Assembly: GCA_030833685.1 (NCBI GenBank)
Contig: JAURGS010000038.1
Coordinates: forward strand, 1-14,539
DNA length: 14,539 nt
Direction of reading: 5' to 3'
Source of the DNA: Rhodoferax sp.
GTDB lineage: Bacteria; Pseudomonadota; Gammaproteobacteria; Burkholderiales; Burkholderiaceae_C
Notes under the pieces: model-generated
Databases searched by the model: none
What the model was told of the DNA's origin: nothing
What the model saw: only the letters and a program-made list of their open reading frames with translations
Shown here: in pieces, positions 1 through 5,146 of the stretch
Layout of the letters: every line of letters begins with the position of its first letter
Position numbering within the stretch: the first letter of the stretch is position 1
Program-made: the position numbers and the translations under genes

Positions 1-1092
1 CTTGGCCACGCGCTTCAATTCCGGGAAATCCCACCGCCCCTTGCGCACGTTTAGCAAGATCAAGTTTGCCCCCGAATCAGCATCAGGATAGAACACGCCC
101 CAGGTGCTGATAACAGAAAAGTCCGCCGTCTCCTTTTTGGAATACGCCGTGTCCAAGCACTGCAAAATGTACTCGCACTGCGGCGGCTCGTCATACTGCC
201 ACTTGCGCCACCAGTTGCGCTTCAGGATCGCACCCTCGTCGTTCGTGGGCTGCTGTTGCCACTGAGCATTCCACTTCTTCAAACCAATGGAGAACTTGAC
301 CTTCTCCAACTCCTCAATGTTCCAGTATCCCGGCCAAAGGGGCTTGCCAGACGGGAGGATCGCCGGGAACTCCAAAACCTCCCACTGGTCCGCCTTCAAG
401 TTGCCCTGCATCTTGAGCAACCGGCCAGCAGGGTCGTCGGTCTTCCAACGAGTGTTGATCAGGATGATTGCGCCGCCCGGCTGCAAACGCTGACGCGGAC
501 CGGACTCATACCACTCCCACGTTTGCTGCATCGCGGTATCAGAGTTGGCGTCCTGCTCATCCAAGATGTCGTCCAGGACAATGACGTCACCGCCACGGCC
601 CGTCATCGCACCGCCCTTACCAATGAAGAACGCTTCACCGCCTTGGGCCGTGTTCCACCGTCCGGCGGCCTTGGAGTCGGCAGAAAGCTGCATGTTCGGG
701 AACAGCTCCTTGTACTTCTCGTCATCGACAAGGTTTCGGATCATCCGGCCAAAGCGCTGCGCTAACTCCGCCGTGTGAGAACCAACAATGAGTTTTGCAT
801 CAGGGCGCTTGCCCATGAGATACGCCGGGAACAGATAGCTTCCAAGCTGACTCTTCCCGTGCCGAGGTGGCATGGCCACGATCAAGCGCTTGCACTTACC
901 AGAGATGACCCGGTCAAGCGCAGCAGCAATACGCCGATGATGCTCCCCGACCAACATCTCAGGCCAGACGTACTGACAGAAATCGATAAAGTTTCCCGTT
1001 GCGCGCTCCTGGGCTTCCAGAAGTTGCAGACGAAGCTGAAGGCGCAGTAGCTCTTCTTCGGCATCTTGCGGGGTACTAGGTTTGTATGCCAT
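1..1092 (-). CDS. terL: Terminase large subunit, C-terminus cut off by the window edge
   Basis: This is the ATPase and nuclease motor subunit that pumps phage DNA into the prohead and cuts the concatemer. I translated 364 residues from the ATG at 1092 to the window edge, all in frame. The Walker A motif MPPRHGKSQ is at about residues 74-82, the Walker B motif VIVLDDILD at about 170-178, and a motif III-like segment LINTRW at 211-216. The first nuclease-domain aspartate lies in LDTAYSKKETADF at about 313-325. A family member is usually 450-550 residues, so roughly a quarter is missing. The start lacks the AGAAAGGATAG leader used by its neighbours and has no clear Shine-Dalgarno sequence, so the start is less certain than the identity. 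It is separated from the small subunit (5136-5810) by several small genes. Confidence 0.96.
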   Translation of the reverse strand, partial: MAYKPSTPQDAEEELLRLQLRLQLLEAQERATGNFIDFCQYVWPEMLVGEHHRRIAAALDRVISGKCKRLIVAMPPRHGKSQLGSYLFPAYLMGKRPDAKLIVGSHTAELAQRFGRMIRNLVDDEKYKELFPNMQLSADSKAAGRWNTAQGGEAFFIGKGGAMTGRGGDVIVLDDILDEQDANSDTAMQQTWEWYESGPRQRLQPGGAIILINTRWKTDDPAGRLLKMQGNLKADQWEVLEFPAILPSGKPLWPGYWNIEELEKVKFSIGLKKWNAQWQQQPTNDEGAILKRNWWRKWQYDEPPQCEYILQCLDTAYSKKETADFSVISTWGVFYPDADSGANLILLNVRKGRWDFPELKRVAK

Positions 1093-1170
1093 GGGCCCAG
1101 GTTTTGGAATTTTTATAAATATACCCCCTAGTTGCGATTTAAGAAACAAGGGGGTGGATCCAGGTCTCAA

Positions 1171-1189
1171 ATAGGTTTTCCTATGTCAA
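1171..1189 (-). promoter_or_regulatory. Possible terL promoter -35 with palindrome, weak
   Basis: On the minus strand a perfect TTGACA (1189-1184) is followed directly by the palindrome ATAGG-AAAA-CCTAT (1184-1171). This recalls the palindrome-in-spacer design of the other leftward promoters. No convincing -10 box lies 16-18 bases downstream, although an AT-rich TATATTTATAAAA stretch occurs at about 1105-1117. It may be only a hairpin. Confidence 0.3.
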
Positions 1190-1229
1190 AAATAGGGCTA
1201 CAGGGCTTCTGCCTCTGAACCGGCCTGTT

Positions 1230-1279
1230 TATGGCCCCGCCCCGTGGGCTACGCCCACGAAAAACCGGGCGGGGCCATA
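1230..1279. repeat. Nested long hairpin upstream of terL
   Basis: A perfect 13-bp outer stem (1230-1242 with 1267-1279, arm TATGGCCCCGCCC) encloses a second perfect 7-bp stem (CGTGGGC 1243-1249 with GCCCACG 1253-1259, loop TAC). A further 9-bp stem, TATCGGGAC/GTCCCGATA, follows at 1289-1310. Together with the hairpin at 1327-1342, these make most of the 257-base gap 1093-1349 structured. I see no gene in that gap on either strand. It could be a terminator or an RNA processing structure; no T-run follows on the minus strand. Confidence 0.75.
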
Positions 1280-1326
1280 GGCAAAGCCTATCGGGACAGG
1301 CGTCCCGATAAGCGCGCGCGTCTTGA

Positions 1327-1342
1327 CAGGGCCGGGGCCCTG
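1327..1342 (-). terminator. Candidate terminator hairpin after the 71-residue gene
   Basis: CAGGGCC-GG-GGCCCTG forms a 7-bp GC-only stem eight bases past the stop codon of the gene at 1350-1565. There is no T-run on the minus strand, so intrinsic termination would be weak, and it may instead protect the 3' end. Confidence 0.4.
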
Positions 1343-1349
1343 TGCTTGG

Positions 1350-1565
1350 TCAGGCGGCGGGTGCGGGTAGCTGGGCCGAGGCCCAGGTGTCCAGGGCGGC
1401 GGCGGCCTGGGTGTACTGGCCGCGCTTGAACCGCTGGCCGGTGATGTCGGTCGCGGTGCGGAGCATCGCGGAGGGAGTGTAGGCCCGGTTGGCCTGGAGG
1501 CCGGTCCGTGCGTACAGTCGCAGGGCATGGGCCACTACCTTGGCCCGGATGATGTTGACTTCCAT
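1350..1565 (-). CDS. Small phage protein of unknown function, 71 residues
   Basis: I do not recognise a family. The start MEVNIIRAK at 1565 is chosen because the shared leader AGAAAGGATAG ends four bases before it; the open frame upstream of that is promoter and hairpin DNA. The product is basic with no transmembrane segment. The middle segment, DITGQRFKRGQYTQAAAALD, looks like a short amphipathic or nucleic-acid-binding stretch, but that is only an impression. It has its own promoter (1614-1642) and 5' hairpin and is the last small gene before terL. Confidence 0.75.
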   Translation of the reverse strand: MEVNIIRAKVVAHALRLYARTGLQANRAYTPSAMLRTATDITGQRFKRGQYTQAAAALDTWASAQLPAPAA

Positions 1566-1585
1566 CGCTCTATCCTTTCTGAGTT

Positions 1586-1642
1586 GCACCGGCCAGCCCT
1601 GGCCGGTGCGGACATTATACACCGGGCCGAGGCCCGGTGCGA
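1586..1642 (-). promoter_or_regulatory. Leftward promoter with palindrome and 5' hairpin for the gene ending at 1350
   Basis: A perfect -10 TATAAT lies at 1619-1614. Upstream of it is the palindrome CACCGGGC-CTCG-GCCCGGTG (1639-1620), which fills the spacer; the -35 is weak (TCGCAC, 1642-1637). Downstream, a 10-bp hairpin GCACCGGCCA/TGGCCGGTGC (1609-1586) would form the very start of the RNA, followed by AGAAAGGATAG (1580-1570) and the ATG at 1565. The upstream palindrome could also act as the terminator of the preceding gene, which stops at 1646. Confidence 0.65.
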
Positions 1643-1645
1643 TGC

Positions 1646-1930
1646 TTAGGCTTCGGTCTTCGCGGCTTTCTTGGCCTCGTATGCTTCGCGGCTGGCTTTG
1701 GCCTGGGCGTCCGCCTCGGCCTCGGACACCAGCTCGATGTGCTCCAGCCGGACCTCGGCGCTGCGGCTGGTGGCGTAGTAGACGCTGCGGCCGGAGTCGA
1801 TGAGGTAGCTGTAGTCCACCGGGGTCAGGCTGAACAGAAGGCCAGCCAGCGACTGGATGTCTTTGGTGGTCATGCCCTCGGGCAACACGAAGCGGTTGCC
1901 ATTGATGGTGATGAGCTTGGTGGTTTTCAT
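1646..1930 (-). CDS. Small phage protein of unknown function, 94 residues
   Basis: The start MKTTKLITING at 1930 is four bases after the shared leader AGAAAGGATAG (1945-1935). The N-terminal two thirds look like a compact alpha/beta domain (TINGNRFVLPEGMT, then VDYSYLIDSGRSVYYATSR). The C-terminal 25 residues are Ala, Glu and Lys rich (EAEADAQAKASREAYEAKKA) and probably form a charged helix. I see no catalytic motif, Cys cluster or membrane segment. It is a monocistronic unit driven by the promoter with an operator-like palindrome at 1984-2013. Confidence 0.8.
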   Translation of the reverse strand: MKTTKLITINGNRFVLPEGMTTKDIQSLAGLLFSLTPVDYSYLIDSGRSVYYATSRSAEVRLEHIELVSEAEADAQAKASREAYEAKKAAKTEA

Positions 1931-1954
1931 GGTCCTATCCTTTCTACAGTTTGC

Positions 1955-2013
1955 CTGACCGGGGCCCCCCGGTCAGTGCCTCCATTATAGTGGACATTTC
2001 GTCCACTGTGCAA
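1955..2013 (-). promoter_or_regulatory. Leftward promoter with 19-bp operator-like palindrome and 5' hairpin
   Basis: The -35 is TTGCAC (2013-2008), the spacer is 18 bases, and the -10 is a perfect TATAAT (1989-1984). The spacer is almost exactly a perfect palindrome, AGTGGAC-GAAAT-GTCCACT (2007-1989), a typical repressor-site geometry that would block RNA polymerase. The RNA would start near 1977 with a 10-bp hairpin, CTGACCGGGG/CCCCGGTCAG (1976-1955), followed by AGAAAGGATAG (1945-1935) and the ATG at 1930. Confidence 0.75.
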
Positions 2014-2021
2014 GAGTTATT

Positions 2022-2540
2022 TTAGAACTCGATGTTGATGCTGGCATTGCGCAGCTGGCTGCGCACCTCGTTCTCGATGTCCAGGTTGTTCTCCATCCAG
2101 GTCTCGACGCGATCGTCGAGGTCCAGGTTGTCGCTGGCCCAGGACTCCATGCGATCGTCGAGGTAGGTATCGGCCCAGCTCTCGATGTACCCGTCCAGAC
2201 TCTCATCGGCCCAGGCCTCAACGGCCTTAGCCAGATCCTCGGGGGTGACGGGCGTCACCTCGAGCACCGCGACCCGGTCGGCCAGGGCGGCCAGCCGGGC
2301 ATCGAGGTCCGCGCGCACCAGGGAGAGCTCCGAGGCCTGGGCCTCGGGCTGAACAGGGGCATCGGCCTCGGGCCAGACCTTCGCGGCCGTGTTGACCAGG
2401 ACCATCATGGCCGTTAGGGCGGCGGCTTTATCGGCGCCTGTAAGGGTGCCAATGATTTCATGCACATAGTGCAGGGCCGCGTCGATTGATTCGCGCTCAG
2501 CGAACAGGGCGGAGCGATGCTGTTGGAAGGGGTTTGACAT
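2022..2540 (-). CDS. Acidic Trp-repeat protein of unknown function, 172 residues
   Basis: The start MSNPFQQHRS at 2540 is two bases after the shared leader (2553-2543). Residues 1-60 are helical with a hydrophobic stretch that is not long enough for a clear membrane span. Residues 76-95 (RADLDARLAALADRV) look like a short coiled coil. Residues 107-154 contain four near-repeats of 12-14 residues: VEAWADESLD, IESWADTYLD, MESWASDNLD and VETWMENNLD. By hand count there are 34 Asp/Glu against 12 Lys/Arg, about -22 net charge. It is monocistronic with its own promoter. Acidic repetitive phage proteins are sometimes DNA mimics, but nothing here proves that. Confidence 0.8.
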   Translation of the reverse strand: MSNPFQQHRSALFAERESIDAALHYVHEIIGTLTGADKAAALTAMMVLVNTAAKVWPEADAPVQPEAQASELSLVRADLDARLAALADRVAVLEVTPVTPEDLAKAVEAWADESLDGYIESWADTYLDDRMESWASDNLDLDDRVETWMENNLDIENEVRSQLRNASINIEF

Positions 2541-2559
2541 TTCTATCCTTTCTAAAGCC

Positions 2560-2616
2560 CGGCGCACCGCGCGCCGCGACAGCACCAATTATGCACGGGC
2601 CACGGGGCCCGTCCAA
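2560..2616 (-). promoter_or_regulatory. Leftward promoter with palindromic spacer for the acidic-repeat gene
   Basis: The -35 is TTGGAC (2616-2611), the spacer is 17 bases, and the -10 is CATAAT (2593-2588). The spacer contains the palindrome ACGGGCC-CCGT-GGCCCGT (2612-2595). The RNA would start near 2581 and soon form a 6-bp hairpin, CGGCGC/GCGCCG (2576-2560), before AGAAAGGATAG (2553-2543). Confidence 0.65.
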
Positions 2617-2626
2617 TGAGATTTTC

Positions 2627-2650
2627 CTATCGGGGCCCCGGCCCCGATAG
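2627..2650. repeat. 10-bp hairpin in a block repeated at 3861-3899
   Basis: CTATCGGGGC pairs perfectly with GCCCCGATAG around a four-base loop. It sits next to the words TCCAATGAG and ATTTTCCTATCGG (2612-2633), which recur with one change at 3861-3882. In both places the hairpin lies just upstream of a leftward promoter, so the block may be a terminator of upstream transcription joined to a -35 box (TTGGA). Confidence 0.7.
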
Positions 2651-2794
2651 CCCCGAAACAGGGCCCACGGGCCCCGATCCAGGCGCCAAGCGCCACAATT
2701 TAGGCGGCGAGCGCCAGGGACCAAGGGCCGGGTTTCCCCTTGCGAACCTAACCGGGGGACTTTATGCGTTTTTTGCATGGATTCCCCTCGATAG

Positions 2795-2815
2795 CCAGGG
2801 ACTATCGGTCCCTGG
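2795..2815 (-). terminator. Candidate terminator hairpin after the DUF932 gene
   Basis: CCAGGGAC and GTCCCTGG form an 8-bp stem with a five-base loop, starting about 12 bases past the DUF932 stop codon (2829-2827). No T-run follows on the minus strand, so efficiency is uncertain. Confidence 0.45.
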
Positions 2816-2826
2816 GTTTCAATAGG

Positions 2827-3783
2827 TTAAGCGGAGAGCAATTCCAGGGCCTTTGACTTGAGCGCGGCGCCGGTGCCAAACCATGCCGACTCGAGGCGCG
2901 TATTGGCGGAGCGGCCCCGCTCGTGGTCCACCATTTCGGTTACCGCGTTCAAGGCGGCCCAGCGTGTACCGGCCACGCCGGGAATGCCAGAACCGAGCGC
3001 GCGGCCGTTGAATAGGTCCATGATGCGGCGATATGCCTTCGACTGGGTAACATCCTTCGCGGCCGTATGGTAAGGCTTCAACAGCTCTTGAACAAAGGCG
3101 TCCGCCTCTTCCGCCTTCATTGGTTCGCCTGCCAGTTTGCGGGACTGAATAATGAACCGGTCCCACTCGCTGGTCACAATGCCCAAATCTTGGCGGACCC
3201 GGTCAGCATCGAAGCGCTCCGAATGCAAGACTTTCACGGTAGACCCGGCGGCGCCCAGTGCGGCCGTGATGGTGTTATTGCACACCACGCGGATGCTGGT
3301 GAATTTAGCCGTAGTGGCCATGGTGCCATCGTAGGACGTGGCCAGCAATAGGTACGGGTCCACCACATCGCCGGCCAAGATTTCCACACCCTTTGCGACT
3401 TTCGCCAGGGCCCAAACCCGGCGGCCGTAGCTGAGCGCTCCGGCGGTTTGCAATTCATACCCGCCGGCATCCGCGAGGCGTTCGAAGAAATGCATTACTT
3501 CGGCCGGCTGCACCACGTGGTACCCGTCAGACACTACGGCCAGGGGCGCGCCATTGTCTGAGCGGTGCAGAACCTTGCGGCCCTTGAAAGCTTCGGGCTC
3601 GCTGGCGTGAGCGTTGCGGAACAGCACCGGGGATTCGTTCACGGTATAGGCGAGCCCGGCTTGTTCGGTCCATTCCTGAATGCCGGCGCCGGGGGTGAGT
3701 TCTTGCCCCAGCCCGTGCCAGGGTTTTTGTCCAACGTATGCCATAGCGGCGCGGCCGTTGGTGATATCGAGCATGTGAGCCAT
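2827..3783 (-). CDS. DUF932 family phage/plasmid-like protein
   Basis: The 318-residue product matches the DUF932 (TIGR03299-type) family by its N-terminal signature: LDITNGRAAMAYVG at about 5-18, then PWHGLGQELTPGA at 21-33. Further family-like segments are SDGYHVVQPAEVMHFF (about 85-100) and the RVVCNNT core (about 165-171). The length is normal for the family. The biochemical role is unknown; relatives are common in phages and plasmids, sometimes near anti-restriction or replication genes. The start at 3783 is four bases after the shared leader AGAAAGGATAG (3798-3788); an internal ATG at 3774 is possible but less well placed. It is its own transcription unit, with a promoter at 3836-3865 and a hairpin after the stop. 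Confidence 0.93.
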   Translation of the reverse strand: MAHMLDITNGRAAMAYVGQKPWHGLGQELTPGAGIQEWTEQAGLAYTVNESPVLFRNAHASEPEAFKGRKVLHRSDNGAPLAVVSDGYHVVQPAEVMHFFERLADAGGYELQTAGALSYGRRVWALAKVAKGVEILAGDVVDPYLLLATSYDGTMATTAKFTSIRVVCNNTITAALGAAGSTVKVLHSERFDADRVRQDLGIVTSEWDRFIIQSRKLAGEPMKAEEADAFVQELLKPYHTAAKDVTQSKAYRRIMDLFNGRALGSGIPGVAGTRWAALNAVTEMVDHERGRSANTRLESAWFGTGAALKSKALELLSA

Positions 3784-3808
3784 TTTGCTATCCTTTCTGA
3801 AGTTACCC

Positions 3809-3865
3809 GGATTCGCCCTCGAACCCAGTGCCTGAATATTAGTCTATTGTTTTTCGCTGATCCAA
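3809..3865 (-). promoter_or_regulatory. Leftward promoter and 5' hairpin for the DUF932 gene
   Basis: The -35 is TTGGAT (3865-3860), the spacer is 18 bases, and the -10 is TAATAT (3841-3836). An alternative -10 is TAGACT, overlapping the end of the spacer. The leader forms GGGTTCG-AGGG-CGAATCC (3826-3809, one G-U pair) before AGAAAGGATAG (3798-3788). Unlike the other leftward promoters, the spacer has no clear palindrome. Confidence 0.5.
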
Positions 3866-3875
3866 TGAAATTTTC

Positions 3876-3899
3876 CTATCGGTTCCGGCTTCCCGATAG
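3876..3899. repeat. Hairpin after the membrane micropeptide, second copy of the repeated block
   Basis: CTATCGG (3876-3882) pairs with CCGATAG (3893-3899), just past the stop of the 22-residue gene. The adjoining TCCAATGAA and ATTTTCCTATCGG words repeat the block at 2612-2633. It is probably a terminator or 3' stabiliser for the 3903-4666 unit. Confidence 0.6.
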
Positions 3900-3902
3900 C
3901 CC

Positions 3903-3971
3903 CTAGTCTCCCCCGAATAGGTCAACCAGGGCCCAGCCAATGATAAAGAACAGCAGCACTAAAAAGAACAT
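3903..3971 (-). CDS. 22-residue membrane micropeptide
   Basis: A tiny open frame begins inside the stop codon of the upstream gene (TAATG, shared A at 3971) and reads MFFLVLLFFIIGWALVDLFG plus GD before TAG at 3905-3903. The first 16-18 residues form one strongly hydrophobic helix; the tail carries two Asp and no positive charge. AGAGG lies about 8 bases before the ATG, inside the upstream coding sequence, so translation is probably coupled. It ends directly before the hairpin at 3876-3899, which fits the last gene of a unit. Function is unknown; short single-span phage peptides can act in lysis, superinfection exclusion or inhibition of a host membrane protein. Confidence 0.6.
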   Translation of the reverse strand: MFFLVLLFFIIGWALVDLFGGD

Positions 3972-4666
3972 TAGCGCGCCTCTTTTCCGGCATCGCCGGC
4001 CACGTGATGCCGAAGGAAGCTACCCGGCGGCAGTGACTTCGCGAAAGCTTCCACGGCCTGCGCATCATTCGGGGCGCCGGCTTTACGGGTACCGTGCCAC
4101 TGCAAAGCCACAGGGCCGGAAGCCGCATAACAGCCCCCCCTACCGGTCCCGACTTTCTTTGCACCGGTCCCATGGGCGACAAATACGATAACTTCGCGAC
4201 GGTCCGGCCGTGCGCACAGGGGCGAGCCGTTCCCGCAATCTTTGCAAGTGAACGAATCGGACAACTCGGCCGGGCACCGATAGAACCGGGTGCCTTCCAC
4301 TACGCGCGGCCAACTATCGGAAGTGTCGGACGGGACAGCAATAACGGCCGGCCGGCCGATACTGACAGCCGCTAAGGCCTCATCAACGGTATCGCAACTG
4401 GCATTGATTACGGTCTCGCCAGGGCCCGCCTTTGGCAGCATCGCGGCCGGGAAATGGGAATATGTCCAGGCCTTCCCGCGCCGGGGCACCGCCTTCAAAA
4501 GGGCCTGCAAATATTCCGCGTCAATTTCGGCGGAGCCGGTTTCATTCTTCGGATGCAGTGCGCAAGACTTCGGGCACGTGCCATAGGTCTCATGGGTGCC
4601 GCTACGGTACGTGACCGCAATAGGGCCAGTCTTACGATTCGAGCTAACGGGAACAGTTTTCAGCAT
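3971..4666 (-). CDS. Cys-rich phage protein, probably metal-binding, unknown function
   Basis: The 231-residue product starts at MLKTVPVSSNRKTG (4666), four bases after the shared leader (4681-4671). It has GTCPKSCALHP (Cys31, Cys35) and a second group at Cys131, Cys141, Cys144 and Cys151 (CPAEL..., TCKDCGNG, LCARPDRREV). The latter has the spacing of a four-Cys zinc or iron-sulfur site. WTYSHFP (67-73), NASCD (88-92) and VFVAHG (161-166) look like conserved core strands of an alpha/beta fold. I recognise it as a recurrent uncharacterised phage family (possibly DUF7227, not certain). It is co-transcribed with the membrane micropeptide that starts in its stop codon. Confidence 0.85.
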   Translation of the reverse strand: MLKTVPVSSNRKTGPIAVTYRSGTHETYGTCPKSCALHPKNETGSAEIDAEYLQALLKAVPRRGKAWTYSHFPAAMLPKAGPGETVINASCDTVDEALAAVSIGRPAVIAVPSDTSDSWPRVVEGTRFYRCPAELSDSFTCKDCGNGSPLCARPDRREVIVFVAHGTGAKKVGTGRGGCYAASGPVALQWHGTRKAGAPNDAQAVEAFAKSLPPGSFLRHHVAGDAGKEAR

Positions 4667-4681
4667 GACTCTATCCTTTCT

Positions 4682-4738
4682 GTTTCGCCCCACTATCGGG
4701 ACGGCGCCATCATAACCCGGCGGCCGGTTTTTTGTCTA
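4682..4738 (-). promoter_or_regulatory. Leftward promoter and 5' hairpin for the Cys-rich gene
   Basis: The -35 is TAGACA (4738-4733), overlapping the stop codon of the nuclease gene; the spacer is 18 bases and the -10 is TATGAT (4714-4709). The spacer carries the imperfect palindrome AACCGG-CCG-CCGGGTT. The leader has a short stem, CGTCCC/GGGGCG (about 4702-4685), before AGAAAGGATAG (4681-4671). Confidence 0.6.
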
Positions 4739-5146
4739 GGTGCTTTCCCTAAGAATTTCGGCCAACTCTCCCCAGGGCATCCCCCGATTAGGCCATTCCC
4801 GCAGGGGCGCTACCCGTAGGCCCTGTTCCGCCAGGGCGACAGCATCCATGCCATGATAAAGCAGCACGGCGGCCGGCTTGGTGGCGGTGCCCTTGTACTG
4901 AACCAGGACAAAGCACGGGCGCCCCTTGGCCGCATGCCGGGTCAGGAAGGCAACTTGGTGCGGCCGCAAGCCCACTTGAAGGCCGCGCTCCACAACTTTC
5001 AATTCCATCATGGCGAAGCCAGGGCCGGCGCCGACCAGCATATCAGGCAAGCCCAAATTGATGCGGTTTTCGATTCGGTCAACATCCACGCCATGCAAGG
5101 CGAGCCCTTGCGCAACCCTAGCAGCAAAGGCGGCTTCAGGCTTCAT
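4736..5146 (-). CDS. PD-(D/E)XK nuclease, VRR-NUC-like
   Basis: The 136-residue product shows the compact core of a PD-(D/E)XK nuclease: Glu26 in RIENRINLG, PD (Asp35) in LGLPDMLVG, ELK (Glu48, Lys50) in FAMMELKV, and Gln64 in LRPHQVAF. This matches VRR-NUC or Holliday-junction-resolvase-like phage endonucleases, which cut branched or structured DNA with a metal ion. I start it at MKPEAAFAARVA (5146), overlapping the end of the terminase small subunit by 11 bases. The open frame extends further upstream, but only through the other gene's sequence. The Shine-Dalgarno is weak, so coupling to the upstream gene is likely. Its position beside terS suggests a role in debranching or processing DNA before packaging. 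Confidence 0.85.
   Translation of the reverse strand: MKPEAAFAARVAQGLALHGVDVDRIENRINLGLPDMLVGAGPGFAMMELKVVERGLQVGLRPHQVAFLTRHAAKGRPCFVLVQYKGTATKPAAVLLYHGMDAVALAEQGLRVAPLREWPNRGMPWGELAEILREST

Larger units (their letters stand above)
2541..2826. other. 286-base gene-free interval with structured GC-rich DNA
   Basis: It holds the promoter and 5' hairpin of the 2022-2540 gene, the hairpin at 2627-2650, the hairpin downstream of the DUF932 gene (2795-2815), and a GC-rich stretch (2655-2730) of loosely repeated GGCGCCAAGCGCC and GGCGGCGAGCGCC words. An ATGC/GCAT stem around a T-run lies at about 2763-2778. I see no coding region with a ribosome-binding site. Confidence 0.6.

Noticed and set aside
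256..1064. Several plus-strand and minus-strand open frames inside the terL region
   Set aside because: They overlap the clear terminase coding sequence, have no ribosome-binding sites, and give low-complexity Arg/Pro/Ser products.
1323..1350. Plus-strand TTGACA at 1323-1328 as a promoter
   Set aside because: No -10 box at 16-18 bases and no rightward gene follows.
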